Of a stretch of DNA of 64,000 nt, positions 1-11,689 are shown in pieces. The notes under the pieces are model-generated. The model did not search any database, was not told the DNA's origin, and worked only from the letters and a program-made list of their open reading frames with translations. The translations under genes were made by a program, and so were the position numbers. This stretch comes from Progne subis subis (Eukaryota > Chordata > Aves > Passeriformes > Hirundinidae): the NCBI GenBank assembly GCA_022316685.1, contig JAKJHU010001078.1:1-64000 (forward strand). Direction: 5' to 3'. The stretch's first letter is position 1, and the number at the start of each line of letters is the position of its first letter.

Positions 1-478
1 GGGCCCTGGCACAGAGTGGGAGGAAAAGCTGTGGCTGCCCTGGAATGCTGGAAGTGTCCAAGGGCTGGTTGGAGGGGACTTCCTGCCCGGATGGGATGGG
101 ATGGGATGGGATGGGATGGGATGGGATGGGATGGGATGGGATGGGATGGGATGGGATGGGATGGGATGGATCTGTAATGTTGATTGCAGTGTGGAGTGGT
201 GGAAAGTTGGGAGGGGTAGGGATTGCAGTGGGGGATGGGGTGGTTTGGGCTCTTGGAGTAGGGGAGTAGAGGGAGGGAAAGCAAGAAGCAGTTTTTAAAG
301 CTGCTGGTGCTTTTAGAATTTTGGGGCCTGAAGTGTCTTGTGGGAGGTTGCCATGAAATTGGGAAGGCTGAGTTTAAGGTGCTGTGCAGGGTGAGGTGGA
401 GGGCAGTGATTTTGGGAGGTAAGGGTACCTGCTCCCAAGAAAGAAGAAGAAAGAAGAAGAAAGAAAGAAAGAGAGAGA
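1..478. repeat. segmental duplication copy (partner 45.65-46.12 kb)
   Basis: The first 90 bases are nearly identical to 45,648-45,745, and similarity continues past the pentanucleotide array to the purine-rich tract. The segment before the array resembles the tail of a CR1 LINE (the consensus-like 'gaagtgtccaagg' phrase). It is non-coding. ERV-A begins immediately after this copy but is absent from the partner copy, so the provirus arrived after the duplication or at a different allele. Confidence 0.75.
91..169. repeat. (GGGAT)n pentanucleotide microsatellite
   Basis: About 15-16 uninterrupted copies of a 5-base unit. Because five is not a multiple of three, all frames stay open and give meaningless Met-Gly-Trp-Asp peptides. 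The partner array at 45,749-45,862 has more copies. Confidence 0.97.
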
Positions 479-523
479 GAGAGAAGGAAAGAAGGAAGAA
501 AAAGGAGGAAGGAAGGAAGGAAA
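437..523. repeat. GAAA/GGAA purine microsatellite
   Basis: Nearly pure A/G run of GAAA, GAGA and GGAA units directly abutting the ERV-A 3' LTR. The duplicate locus at 46,095-46,125 carries a shorter version, which shows what the site looked like without the provirus. Confidence 0.9.
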
Positions 524-1335
524 TGAAGCTCTATATGTCTAATTTAATAAGCACAAAGTTGAATTTAGCAGCAATGCAATTTTATTTAAGTAGCATTTTA
601 TAATCATATACAAAAATTGGCAGTGATTAATTAAAGATAAGTACTTTTGGATAAAGCATAAGCAAAACGACGGGGTATGGAGGGGGGTTTCTCACCCTAC
701 CTCACGTGCAAAACAAAGTAATCCAACTTAAACTCATATACTGTATGCTAATACATATTCATTAATATTTCTGTAAATCTCCTATTTTAATTTTAAAATC
801 TCGTCACTATACTACATAGCTCATGCTCCACTTGTTGTTAGGGGGTCTTCTTGGTTTTTGGTGGTCTTCTTCAGATGAAGGCTCATCATCTTCCTTGTCC
901 TATGAATAACCTTACTGGTTGCGCGTGCACTCTAAGTTTTGTGTTATACATAACTAAGCATTATGTTCCAAAAAGTAATTATTTCATGGATCAAACCACC
1001 ACCCAAACTCCCACCTTGGAATAGTCCCCACTTTGTCCATCTCAAGGCCAGTTCTATCTAAGACATCCTGTATCCCATAACATCTGCAAAGGGCCCATCT
1101 CCTACCTTGGAGTAGTCCCAGCTTTGGCCAATCCAGCTTTGAAACTCTTGCTTATCTCAAACTGCATCCTGTATCTTATTTTTCTCATGTAGCATCTGCC
1201 AAGGGGCCCATCTGCTTTGTAACACTACTCACATCTACTTTTTCCTTTACTACTTTATAACAACGATTTTCTAAAATAATATTTCTAAAATATTAATATA
1301 GTTACAATTAGCATGAATCATTTTCATTTATTACA
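521..1335 (-). repeat. ERV-A 3' LTR
   Basis: Matches 10,081-10,904 along its length with scattered substitutions and small indels. On the plus strand it ends ...TTATTACA, directly before the polypurine-tract complement. The first seven bases present in the other LTR are missing next to the purine microsatellite. An ATTAAA-type polyadenylation signal lies on the minus strand at about 543-548. Confidence 0.9.
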
Positions 1336-1358
1336 ATTTCCCCATTTCTCTTTTTAAT
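1336..1358 (-). other. ERV-A polypurine tract
   Basis: The plus strand reads ATTTCCCCATTTCTCTTTTT, that is a purine run on the minus strand touching the LTR. This is where plus-strand DNA priming would start, and it fixes the inner LTR edge at 1335. Confidence 0.75.
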
Positions 1359-1449
1359 CATATTGATTCATGCTTTTTAATTAAAACTGAATCTCGATTT
1401 CTTCTATATTCCCAATAATCCAGGTTTTCACGCTCTCTCATTTCAGCCT

Positions 1450-3612
1450 CTAATTTTTCTAACATCTCCCGTGCTGCATCAAGCTTTTCTCATTCCTTCT
1501 CAAATTTGTTGACATCTCTTGTGCTAGAGTAGTCTCTTTATGTTCAGTCAACATCTCTTCAGGTCTTTCTTTTGAGTGTGAGTAGGTCTAGCTTTTAATA
1601 TCATCAAAGAATTTGGTTTCCCTTTTGCTGCCAATTCTGGATCAATGGGCATTGCTGTAATTTGCATTCCTTGTATCACTGGGTGGATTAGTCTAAGAAG
1701 ACATGGAATCATGCATGGTAAGAATAACAATCCTAATCCAGAACATAACAGCATAAATCCCATTCTTCCACCGGCTCCTCCAAAGAGGTTATCCCACCAA
1801 TCCGTTTTTAGAATAGAATTCCACTTTTGAACAGGTACGTGTGCCACCCTTTTAATTTCTTCAGCAAGTTTTGTGATGGCTTCCCCATGATCATCTCTCT
1901 CCACACAGCACTCAGATTCCTTAAATCTTCCTCAAACTCCCCCTTCTTCAGCCAACAGATAATCTAGGGCAATTCTGGTTTGATATACAAATGCTCACAT
2001 TTGTGAATGCTGCTTGGCCAGTAACTTTAGGGCATCAGAAGTATGGTTTGATACAACCTCCACTCCTGCCTGGAGTCTTATCAATAGATTCAATAGATAA
2101 ATTGGGGTCCTATATCCCCAAGATCCATCCTCAGCCCAAGTTGCTGGGTCATAATACGCTATGATTCTTTCTGCAGGCCATTTGTCTTCCCCCCATTCCT
2201 GGTTTCCCCCTGCCTTTGGGAAGTGAGGTTTAAATCTCTTTATTCCTTTCTAGAGTCTCATCAAGTGGTGTTCCCAGCATATTGCTCCTAGACCTTGGTA
2301 TGACGAAGAAGGAGGGTCGTATAACTCCTAAGGTACAGGTTCCCTCCCACTTTTCGAGGTAATTCACTCTATGCTCATTGCCCACAAATCCAATATATTC
2401 CATCGGGGCTTTCCATTTACTGTCTGTTTTTCTTGTTGTTCCCATAGGATTTTAGGTCTTTTTTTGGATTGGTAGGGGTTAGCTCCAGGACTTTTATGCC
2501 AGCACAAACAGTTTGATTATTCCACTCACAATTAATTTCCTTTGTTATTCCCCAATACCCAGTAAAAGTTTTTGGTCAGGTCTTTTTATTATCCGAATTA
2601 ACTACTAAAGTAGATATACAAGGAGTATATCCTACTACTTCATTATATTCCTTCCTTCTCAAGTCATACAGACTGTTCCAATTACTTGATGACTCAAAAT
2701 CCATCCTTCAGGTCTTTAATGTCTTGGAAATTTGAGTATGATTCCATTTTAAAAATTGTTCTGGAGCTAGACTCTCACCTCTCCACAGCCATCTTTCAGC
2801 CATTCCCACAGATCCAGCACTTGGATAATCCTAATTCTGTAGCAATTTCTTGCATCAAATCTACAAAAAGTTCTTAGCTGAGGTTGTCAAATCCCAGTCA
2901 CTACACTGCTGTTTAATTGTTCATACAGCTTATCCAGTTCCTTTAATTCTTTCCCTATGGCTTTTTTACATCTTTTGTTTTTTTTGTTTTTCTTCTTTTT
3001 TCCTTAGTGCTATACCTCCTATACCTATACTTGGATCATTCCCATTCTCATCTTTCTCAAAACAACAAAAAAATTTCATATTGAGGACAGATTTGATCCA
3101 CTATGGATAAGGAGCTGGTCCATTAAATCCTAATTTTTCCCTACCCAATCCATTTTTCTATTTTTAACACAAACATCTATAAAATTGCTCTGATCGTAGC
3201 AGGCAGCACTAACATGTGGATGTGCCATGAACACAAATTCCATCTTGTCCTTGACCCACATGGAGTGATGGCATTTATTACAGGGATCACATTATTGGGA
3301 CTTTGTTTTTGCATAGATTGTTCTCTCATTGCACTCTTGTGCTGCTTGTTTTATTATTGTTTGTTCCTGCATTGCTCATTCCCTTCTCTCATGGACTCTG
3401 TCCAGAGTGGCTCCATAGTTTTGGCCAGTTGCCAAGGGCATCACGACAAACACAGTGAAAATAATCCTCAGGAATTTCAACTTTCTACTGTCCTCAAGGC
3501 CCTTTGGGTTGCAGCCAAGGGCCAAGATGTCAGGATTCTTGGGAGGAAAGTTTATATCCTGGGATCTAGTCACTGGTGCCTTTGGTCTCACTGGTACCCT
3601 TGGCCTCATGTT
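1450..3612 (-). pseudogene. env: ERV-A env pseudogene
   Basis: Retroviral envelope remnant in several frames. Near the start (3609-3376) a hydrophobic signal-peptide-like run ends in ATGQNYG. A surface-subunit piece lies at 2445-2230. The transmembrane-subunit end is at 2100-1548: a heptad-rich segment with ALDYLLAEEGG, a cysteine motif, then a hydrophobic membrane span (about residues 47-75 of the 1904-1548 piece) and a short tail. The first Cys codon of the motif has become TGA (complement of 1932-1934), and seven codons separate it from the CC pair (1905-1910), one more than the usual CX6CC. Other stops and frameshifts occur throughout. 2450-3370 holds only short broken frames. It cannot give a protein. 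Confidence 0.82.
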
Positions 3613-4225
3613 TGTTTCAAGGATGGCACAGATTACTCACAGTTCTCACAGCACTGCCCTCTCTCTCTCTCTCTCTGGTTAGTCAGCTACTTCTTCTTTT
3701 AGTCTAAACCACCAAAGCTCTGGAGATGTGCCAACCACAATAAGATTTGCTTTTTCACTACTTCAGTTAACAACCTGTTTGTTGGTGCTTTTTGCTCCGA
3801 TGTCGGGGATAATTATTAAGTCTTCATCCACCAATAGGCACATTCACAATGCCAGTTCACGTAAGAAATGTGTCTATAGCGTGGCACACAAATTCCTTCT
3901 CCACAGCAACTGTTAATTATGATACAGTGGTCTATAATACTATGAATTTGCTCTCTTACCTGCTCAAAAGCTAATATAGTAAAAACTCATTGGTCTAAAT
4001 TTTCTATTAATCAAACTGCTGCATAAAAGGTTCCATCTTCATATCTCAAAGGTGTTCCAAAAAAATCACTGAAAAATTTTTAAAGTTAACTGTTCACGCA
4101 TGCAATCTAAGCAAGTTAAACAAATCAATTGTCTCTCTCTTTCTTCTGCTCTTGTTACTCTCCACCACAAATTAAGGCAAAGCGCACAAATAACACAAAC
4201 CCATGGGCGACACTCTAAGCCATGC

Positions 4226-4453
4226 TTAGTACACTCCCAGTGTGTTACTTGTCTTGGACTCTTTTAGTAACAGGTGTTCCAGTCTCTTTTTCTGGAATTG
4301 TAGTTCCTCAATGAAATCTGTTAGTGTTAGTCGCTGAGGGCCTCTTAAAAGATTTTCAATCTGTTCAGGCTGTTCCCATTGATCAAGGAAGTGTCTAATC
4401 CCTTCCACAGCATTGTTCTGCCTCAAACTCAGTGGAGTTGCTGTAACAGCCAA
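4226..4453 (-). other. 75-aa open frame between pol and env of ERV-A
   Basis: A charged, glutamine- and leucine-rich frame (for example QWEQPEQIENLL) with helical character and no recognised domain. It sits between the pol remnant and the env signal peptide. It may be a leftover of the env leader or a chance frame. No function is assigned. Confidence 0.25.
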
Positions 4454-4758
4454 TCCAGAATGCCTAATTTTTCTAATAAATTAAAGTTAGTTGCAATTAC
4501 AAACACAAACCTTTAATGTTAACTATCAAAGGAGTTTTTAACCTGAACAGGTTAAGCAAGACAATTTTTCTGTTGTTTCTGGGTATCCTACTGTATCCAC
4601 ATCTTACTTTTATTATCCTTTGTTGTTCCTGCAGTGTTCTCAAAGCCACTAATCGTTCCATGTGATATGCTAAATAAATAATGCTCTTTGTACTTGATCT
4701 TCTATTATATAAGTATCAATGTTGATCTGTGCTAAAACCCAATTGTGCATTCTAAAGT

Positions 4759-5118
4759 CTACTCTACTCTACTAAAACATCGTATACAATTAATCATAAA
4801 AGCTACATCTCTTTGGTCCCAAGGTACAGTTGTTCTGTGCCAATGTCTTTGTCTCAGCCACTTCATGGTCACTGCTTTACACCGCTCACACTGATGACCG
4901 TGTTTGCAGCACCTTGCTGAAACATGGAAACTTCTCTCTGCGGGATGGCAGCTTCTGACCTTTCTGCTAAGGATATCTTGAATATCCTGGGGCTGGGTTA
5001 TTCTTTCAATATGTGGGTGGCACACCAAATGTGTTGCAGCATTATGTGAAATCCACAGCCGAAAACAATTTTCCATATGAGCTATAGCCTCTGGGCACCA
5101 AATGCTCTCTTCAGCCAT
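4759..5118 (-). other. 119-aa Cys/His-rich open frame between pol and env of ERV-A
   Basis: An uninterrupted frame starting MAEESIWCPEA, with many Cys and His residues and a metal-site-like cluster (CCKHGHQCERCK) near residues 72-83. It lies downstream of the integrase tail on the sense strand of the provirus, where complex retroviruses keep accessory genes. I do not recognise it. Being the longest open frame in an otherwise shredded region is suggestive but could be chance. Confidence 0.35.
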
Positions 5119-5229
5119 GTTGTGGATTAATTACAGTTTTACTTTAAACTGTTTTGGACTCTAATAATAAAAGGTTTAATCAAATTTAAGTCTTTTTAAT
5201 TTTACTTTCAGGTCTCCTGGTGTGAAATA

Positions 5230-7660
5230 ATTTTCCAATCTTTATTGGGTATAGGTCCTTTTACCCTTGAAGCATGAGTCTAGCCTTTTTCTGCCGTTCG
5301 AACTGTGGTTTTGTCAGAGAATCCATTGTCCCTCTTTTAGAGTTGCTCCTAGGTTTTTCATGGCTTCTACTTCTGCTAAAGAAAAGTATGGTGTTTGATT
5401 TTGTGTTCCTGCTTCCTGAAAAGTCATAATTACATTGCTGTTTTCCCTCAGGGCAGCTTTCTTAGCTTTCATCATCAGCCAAATTGTTTCTTTTTTTAAT
5501 GTCTCTCCCCTCTGGTGGCCTTTCACATGAACCACTGCTATCTTTTTTGGCTCTTCAAAGCTTTAAGAATTTGAATTATCAATCCTTGGTGCACTAATCC
5601 TTTTCTTTGAGTGTTTATAAGTCCCCTTTCTTTCCAATTTCTAAATGTATGCACTACCCCAAAGGCATATTTTGAGTGGTGTATATGGTCCCTTCTCGAT
5701 CCTTTAATAACAGCACATGCACAGAATAATGCATGGAGTTCACAGGCTTGTGCTGACCAGGACGGGCTAAGGGGACCAGATTCTTTTACTTCCAGTTTTT
5801 CTCCACGAATTATGGCATACCCAGATTTCCTTCTTCTACCACTCGGGATGATACATCTATAAATAATTTTTCTCCTGTTTTTAATTCTTGTTCTCTAAAT
5901 CTGGGCATATTTTTGTTTGTAACTCTATGACCTCCTGTGAATCATGTATTAATTCTTCCCCTGGGTCCCGTAAAGGAACTGAGCGGGGCTTTGTATATTT
6001 GTCACTCAGCTCTAATCAGGGAGGCTATCAAGATAGCCTCATATTTTAATATTCTGCTATCAGTTAACCATTTTTCAGCCTTTTTAGCAAGGATTCCCCT
6101 AATATTATGGGGGTGTACACTTCCAGTGGTGCCCCAAAGGTTACTTTTGGGCTTCTTCTACGAACACAGCAGTGACTACCAGAGCTTGCAGGCATGTTGG
6201 CCACTCTTACTAATTGGATCCAATAATTTGGAATAATATCCTACTGGCTTTCGGCTTCCTGCCCAATCTTGAGTCAATACTTCATAAGCCTTTGATCAAC
6301 TGTATTAACAAATAATTGAAAAGGCTTGTCTAAATTGGGAAGACTCAGTACAGGAGCTTGCAGTAGGGCTTCTTTAACTTGCTCCAAATTTTCCTGATCC
6401 CTTTCAGTCCATTTCAAGCAATTGGTAGTTAATTTCCATATAGAAATTTTACTTTTCTACTAAACCCTTCTATCTCTTGCCTACAATAACCCCAAAGACT
6501 CAAAACTGCTTTATTTCTCTTTTAGACTTTGGGGGTCCCATGTTCAATATTCCTGAAACCCTTTCAGGGTCTAGCTTTTTCTTTTGCTTACTAATCCAAT
6601 GACCTAAATACCGCACTTCTGACTCTACAAACTGCAATTTTGACTTTGATATCTTCAGCCGTTTTCTCCCAGAAAATTTAGAAGCTTAATAGTACCCTTT
6701 CTAGTTTCCTCTTCAGTTTCTCTTGCTACTAACAAATCATCTACATACTGTAGCAGCTTAATTCCTTTGGTAACTCAAAGGACTTCCAAAGATTTTCTAA
6801 CGCCCTCCCAAAAAGATTGGGTGCCTCTGTAAAACCTTGCGGTAGCACCGTTCACCTGAATTGTTCTCTCCTACCTGTATCTGGGTCCTCCTACTCAAAG
6901 GCAATCCCTACTGCCCTCATCCAGAGGGCAAGTTCAAAAGGCATCCTTTAAATCCACGACACTGTACCAAATGTAATTAGGAGGTATCTGGCTTAGCTAC
7001 TCCTGGAAAGCGGGTAATGGTTCTTTGATTTACCGCTCTGAGATCCTGGACTAGTCGGTAGCTACCATCAGGCTTCTTTACCGGCAGGATGGGGGTATGA
7101 TGTGGTGACACACAGGACTCCAACACCCCCTGATGTACTCAATTCTCAACTACCGGTTTCAATCCCTTCCGACCTTCCAGTGATATCGGATATTGTTTTA
7201 CTCGAATGGGGATTTCTGGGTTCTGTATTTCAACGCTAATGGGCTGAATGTTTAATTTTCCTACTTCACCAGTATACCACACAGTGTCGCTAATCTCAAA
7301 ATATCTTCTTCAGTTAAAGAATAGATTTTAAGTTTTCCTTCACAGGGTTATTTTAACCCAAGGCTATTATTCAGTCCTTCCTAATAAATTATTATCAGCC
7401 TCTGGTATTAATACCAAATCATTCAGTCCAAATTTTTCATCCAATTCAATCTGCACATTTTTAATTACAGGAACCTGAAAAACTTCTCCTTTAACCCCAA
7501 TTACTGGGACACGTTCATGACTTACTTCCCTTGTGGTAGTTTTCTTACTGTGGACCTAGTAGCTTCTGTGTCCACCAAAAATGTGATTTCTTCCTTTTGA
7601 GGACCTATTTTCAGTTTTATCAAGGGCTCTTCTAGGTGTTCAGTCCTCATTAAATAGAGC
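5230..7660 (-). pseudogene. pol: ERV-A pol pseudogene (protease, RT, RNase H; integrase core deleted)
   Basis: Protease lies at about 7640-7320. Its active-site triad reads DTEA instead of DTGA, and an LLGR segment follows. Reverse transcriptase covers about 7200-6240 with a readable LLQYVDDLL catalytic motif at the complement of 6721-6757. RNase H covers about 5920-5314 and ends with the VHVKGHQRG segment. Right after the RNase H/integrase linker (EGQWIL, 5314) the sequence jumps to the integrase C-terminal end (KTTVRTAEKG...HASRVKGPIP, about 5300-5230). In ERV-C some 400 residues separate these points, so the zinc-binding and catalytic integrase domains are gone. Frameshifts occur throughout. 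Confidence 0.88.
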
Positions 7661-7670
7661 CCTGACCCCC

Positions 7671-8981
7671 CTAGTCTTCTTGAAACATTTTCTCATCTTG
7701 CTGCCTCTTTCTACAGATTTTTGTAGATGTCCCTTTTTGTGGCAATAAAAACAAGTGGGTCCTGTACCTTCTGGAGGTAGGACAAGAAGTTTGTAAGTGT
7801 CCTTTCTGGTGACAGGAAAAACACGTGGGTCTCGTATCCCCAGAGGTGGGACCTGCCTTTTTCTGTTGTTTGTTCTTTCCTGAGCGCTTCTCTGTATTCA
7901 TGGTTGTCTGTGTTTCCTTGACTGCTGCCATTAAAATCTGTGTTTTGTCTTTTGCCTCTCCTCATCTCTTCTCACATACACTTTCTGTGCTTCTCTTAAC
8001 AATTCCTGAAGCCCCCTATCCTGCCAATTTTCTACTTTTTCCAGCTTCTTCCTGATGTGCCCCCAGGACTTAGCTACAAATTGTGTTTTCAAAAGGACCT
8101 GTCCTGCTGCAGTGTTGGGGTCTACACCTGAATATAACTGCAAGGCTTTTCTTAGTCTTTCTAACCAGTCTGCCAGGGGTTCATCCTTCCCTTGGTGCTC
8201 ACTTAGAGCTTTCCTTATATTCTGCCCCTTGGGCACTGCTTCCCAGATTCCTCGGATTATCATCCACCGGAGATCACTCATATTCTGCCTGTGTCTTTCA
8301 TTCTGATTATTCCAACCTGGATCTTGCATAGGCCATTTCTGATGCCCCTGGTCTGGCCCCTGACATTCTCTATCCCAAACCCTCATTCCTGAATGTCTAA
8401 TCATTTCTCTTTCTTCCATGGTAAACAAGATTCCTAAGACAGACTGCAGTTCCACCCAGGTGTATATATTCAGCCCCAAGAACTGATCTAATCTCTCTGC
8501 CACTCCAAGAGGATCCTCTAGCAGCCTGCCCATCTCCTTCTTAAACTCCCTAACATCCCCTGTGTTCAGGGGAACACTCACATCACCAATAGGTCTCTGT
8601 TCTGGATTTGCCATTGGAACTTTTCTAAGCGGGTATAGTCCATCTTCCATTTTTGCTTCCCCATCCCATCATCACTTCTCCCTCCCCCCCTCTAGTTCTA
8701 TGTGCTACTGGCCCTCCTGAATAGGGGGTGTTTGCATTTACAGGAGGACCCTCGGGGGCTTGGGGTTGAACGGGCTGATTAGGTTGCCTATAAGGGGCGG
8801 GAGGTGATCTAACGGATCCTAGGGCTGTGTCTGTCTTTTTGGCTGCTTGCCCTCTGGTTTGTAAAGGATACAACAGATGACCTTGCTTCCTTGCCTTGAG
8901 TGACAAATTCACCTTTCCCCTGGGAAGCCACAGAGCAGCATATTCGCTTTCTTCCTGATTAAAAGGTTCTTTTGAATTCAT
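7671..8981 (-). pseudogene. gag: ERV-A gag pseudogene
   Basis: 8981-8625 carries the matrix/proline-rich part. 8650-7931 is an open 239-residue capsid piece of the gammaretroviral p30 type (PLRKVPM start, VYTW-like and MHR-like EPLADWLERLRKAL segments). 7931-7671 has the nucleocapsid zinc knuckle CFSCHQKGHLQTSC (CX2CX4HX4C). A second knuckle copy follows but is frameshifted. The matrix and capsid pieces overlap in different frames, showing at least one indel. It is homologous to ERV-C gag at 40,756-38,816. The myristoylation start is not seen. Confidence 0.88.
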
Positions 8982-8984
8982 ACA

Positions 8985-10058
8985 AATTCAAAGCCTGGCA
9001 AATCCAATCTTCAAACGATCGGACTTTGGCCAATATAAATTATCTTTCCAATCATTTCCTTTGTCCATTCAACATACAATAATTAATCATTTTCTGCTTA
9101 CTTTTTCCTCTTGGGATTCCCATGCATCCCAGTATCATAACATCATCCCCAGTGGACTGTCCTGAGGGATGCTCCCCTTCTGAGAACCCCCCTCACAGTT
9201 CCCAGGTATACCAGGCTCTTGTGAATTCATAATTCAGCTCCTCCAGGTCTAAGGAGTTACTTTTCCTTGGACCCATTTTTGGCGGCAACAAAGCAAGAAA
9301 CCCGGTCCAGGAGAATCTTGGTCTCCCTCACTCACTTGTGGTTCAGTCCTCTCACTTATTATTCTGTTGCACTATCTTGTCTTTTGCCAACTGTTTGCCT
9401 CATGCCTAATTCCAATCTTTCTCCCAATCTGTCTTCCCTGACTATATCCTTCTAGCCACTTTCCCTTGCAATCCCTCTTAGTCTCATACTAAAGTTACCA
9501 ACTATTTACTTCTCAAAGAAAATTGAACTTGACTCAATTGCTCCCTCCTTATTCACCTGCCCAGCATCAGATCACTCCCTTCTCCTCGAGGACCTTCCCC
9601 TGGGTTCTCGGGCCGGGACCCTCCCTGCCAGTCCCTCCCAGGGATCCTCACTCGTTCTCTCTTTTCACTTCCCTCCTTTCCTGCCTGTCTCCTCACAGAG
9701 AGCTGAAAACGTGGTACTGGGAGGTTCACACTGCTTCAGGGGTCTGGGCTACCAGCCCCCATTTTAGATATTCTACACACACAAACACACAGCCGCCTGC
9801 CTGCCCAACCCCGTGGTACTTACACAGTCCATTTTCCCACACGGTTCTTGTGCACAAGACATTTTACAGGCGCCTTTACCTTTAGCTGGCACTCCAATGG
9901 CAGTGTTGGTGTGTGCCTCCTATTGCTGGCTTCCTTTGCTATGCATTATCGTAATTGGAACTCCTTCTCCAAGGGAGCCTGGTCTAACCTCGGGACCACC
10001 TTAAAAGAGCTGGTGGGGAGCTCCTTCCCGAGACTAGCCGTCCTTCCCCAGGCTGGAG
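8985..10058 (-). other. ERV-A 5' leader
   Basis: About 1.07 kb between primer site and gag. It has no supported coding frame, is C/T-rich on the plus strand, and would hold packaging and splice-donor signals. Confidence 0.6.
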
Positions 10059-10059
10059 T

Positions 10060-10077
10060 TCCCGGGTTTCAGCACCA
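10060..10077 (-). other. ERV-A primer-binding site (tRNA-Phe-like)
   Basis: The plus strand TCCCGGGTTTCAGCACCA looks like a tRNA 3' end including CCA, three bases from the LTR. It resembles the tRNA-Phe 3' end with one difference. The primer identity is inferred by eye. Confidence 0.7.
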
Positions 10078-10080
10078 AAT

Positions 10081-10904
10081 TGTTATAAATGAAGCTCTAT
10101 ATGTCTAATTTAATAAGCAACAAAGTTGAATTTAGCAGCAATGCAATTTTTTTTAAGTAGCATTTTATAATCAAGCATATACAAAAATTTGGCAGTCATT
10201 AATTAAAGTAATGTTCGGATAAAGCATAAGCAAAAACGACCAAGGGCAGGGGGAGTTTCTCACCCTACCTCATGTACAAAACAAAGTAATCCAACTTAAA
10301 CTTATATACTGTATGCTAATACTTATTAATATTTCTTGTAAATCTTTCTATTTTAATTTGTAAAATCTACGTCGCTATACTACATAGTGCATGCTCCACT
10401 TGTTGTTAGGGGGTCTTGGCTTTTTGGTGCTCTCTTCAGATGAAGGCTCATCATCTTCCTGTTGTCTCCTGAATAACCTCACTGGCGGCACGTGCGCTTT
10501 AAGTTTTGTGTTATACATAACTAAGCATTATGTTCGAAAAAGTAATTATTTCATGGATCACACCACCACCCAAACTCCCAGCTTGGAATAGTCCCAACTT
10601 TGTCCATCTCAAGGCCAGTTCTATCTTAAGACATCTGTATCCCATAACAGCTGCAAAGGGCCCATCTCCCGACCTTGGAGTAGTCCCAGCTTTGGCCAAT
10701 CCAGCTTTGAGACTCTTGCTTACTCAAACTGCATCCTGTAGCTTATTTTTCTCATGCAGCATCTGCAAAGGGGCCCATCTGCTTTGTAACACTAATCACA
10801 TCTACTTTTTCCTTTACTACTTTATAAGAAATTATTGCTGACATATATAGATTTCCAAAATATTGATAGGATTAGAATTAGCATAAATATTTTCATTTAG
10901 TACA
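10081..10904 (-). repeat. ERV-A 5' LTR
   Basis: On the plus strand it starts TGTTATAAATGAAG and ends TTTAGTACA. It is the more complete of the two LTRs. Visible divergence from 521-1335 (many substitutions plus indels in A/T runs) indicates an old insertion. 10,905-11,084 downstream is AT-rich to mixed sequence with nothing recognised. Confidence 0.9.
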
Positions 10905-11084
10905 TATTTATAGTTTGATATCTACAATGTCCGATTGATATTGATCCTCAGCACATTAAATGCCATCTAAATATATATGAAAATCAAGACCCTTCATGGC
11001 TGACAATCAATCAGACTTTGTCCTCACTCCCTCGCCACCATTTCCCTCATCCAACCCCTGGCACTCCTATGGATCAGGAACAGT

Positions 11085-11394
11085 GTGGCCAGCAGGAGCA
11101 GGGCAGTCATTCTTCTCCTGTGCTCAGCACTGGTTGGGCAGCACCTCGAGTGCTGTGTCCAGTTTTGGGCTCCCCAATTTAAGAAGGACATGGAGGGGCT
11201 GGAGTGTGTCCAGAGAAGGGCAACAAGCTGGTGAGGGGTCTGGAACACAAGTCCTGTGAGGAGAGGCTGAGGGGGATGGGGTTGTTTATCCAGGAGAAGA
11301 AGAGGCTCAGGGGAGACAAGGGAGTGTCAGGGCACAGGTTTGACTTGATGATGTCCAAGGTGTTCTCCAACCTTGCTGATTTTGTGATTCTCTG
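11085..11394 (+). mobile_element. CR1 LINE fragment, 3' part
   Basis: Reads as the end of CR1 ORF2 (tgctgtgtccagttttgggctcc, agaagggcaac.., ggaacacaagtcc.., gagaagaagaggctcagggg) followed by the CR1 3' end (ggacttgatgatgtccaaggt, tgtgattctctga). The same CR1 subfamily occurs at 60,150-60,262 and, inverted, at 59,695-60,130. It is strongly 5'-truncated, as usual for CR1. Confidence 0.9.
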
Positions 11395-11689
11395 AAACCA
11401 CCCTTGCAGCAGTTGCAGGATGAGCCCTGGGCCTCCTCTCCAGAAGGTGCAGCAGCCCAGGTCCCTCAGCTTCTCCTCACAGCCCCAAAGCCCATCCTGT
11501 CGTCCTGCAGAGCCTCTGCAGCTCCTCCTCCTTGCCCAGAACAGGGAGCCCCAGAGCCAGACACAGCAGCCCAGATGTGCCCTCCTGGCCTGTGGTGCCT
11601 CTGGCAAGGGAGCAGCACAAGGCACTGCAGGAGGCTGCAGACAATTCCTGAAGCACTTGGAGGATGATCCTGCTCCCCAAGGGATGTTC
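11395..11689. repeat. recurring CR1 flank
   Basis: The sequence from 'aaaccacccttgcagcag' to 'gatcctgctccccaaggga' recurs forward at 60,263-60,400 and in reverse complement at 59,525-59,699. It is probably the 3' extension of one repeat family that always follows this CR1. ERV-B begins at its end. Confidence 0.7.

Larger units (their letters stand above)
521..10904 (-). mobile_element. ERV-A: degenerate gammaretrovirus-like provirus
   Basis: Two direct LTRs of about 820 bp (521-1335 and 10,081-10,904) enclose 8.7 kb read on the minus strand in the order primer site, gag, protease, reverse transcriptase, RNase H, integrase tail, env, polypurine tract. The capsid type, gag-pol order and Env transmembrane layout fit gammaretrovirus-like (class I) avian ERVs. 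Every gene carries frameshifts or stops, and the integrase core is deleted. The 3' LTR has lost its first bases (the 5' LTR starts TGTTATAAATGAAG, the 3' LTR only from about AAATGAAG), so no target-site duplication can be read. It is a fossil and cannot code for intact proteins. Confidence 0.93.

Noticed and set aside
3214..3702. 162-codon plus-strand frame with hydrophobic runs
   Set aside because: Antisense to the ERV-A env start, whose signal-peptide-like sequence is on the minus strand.
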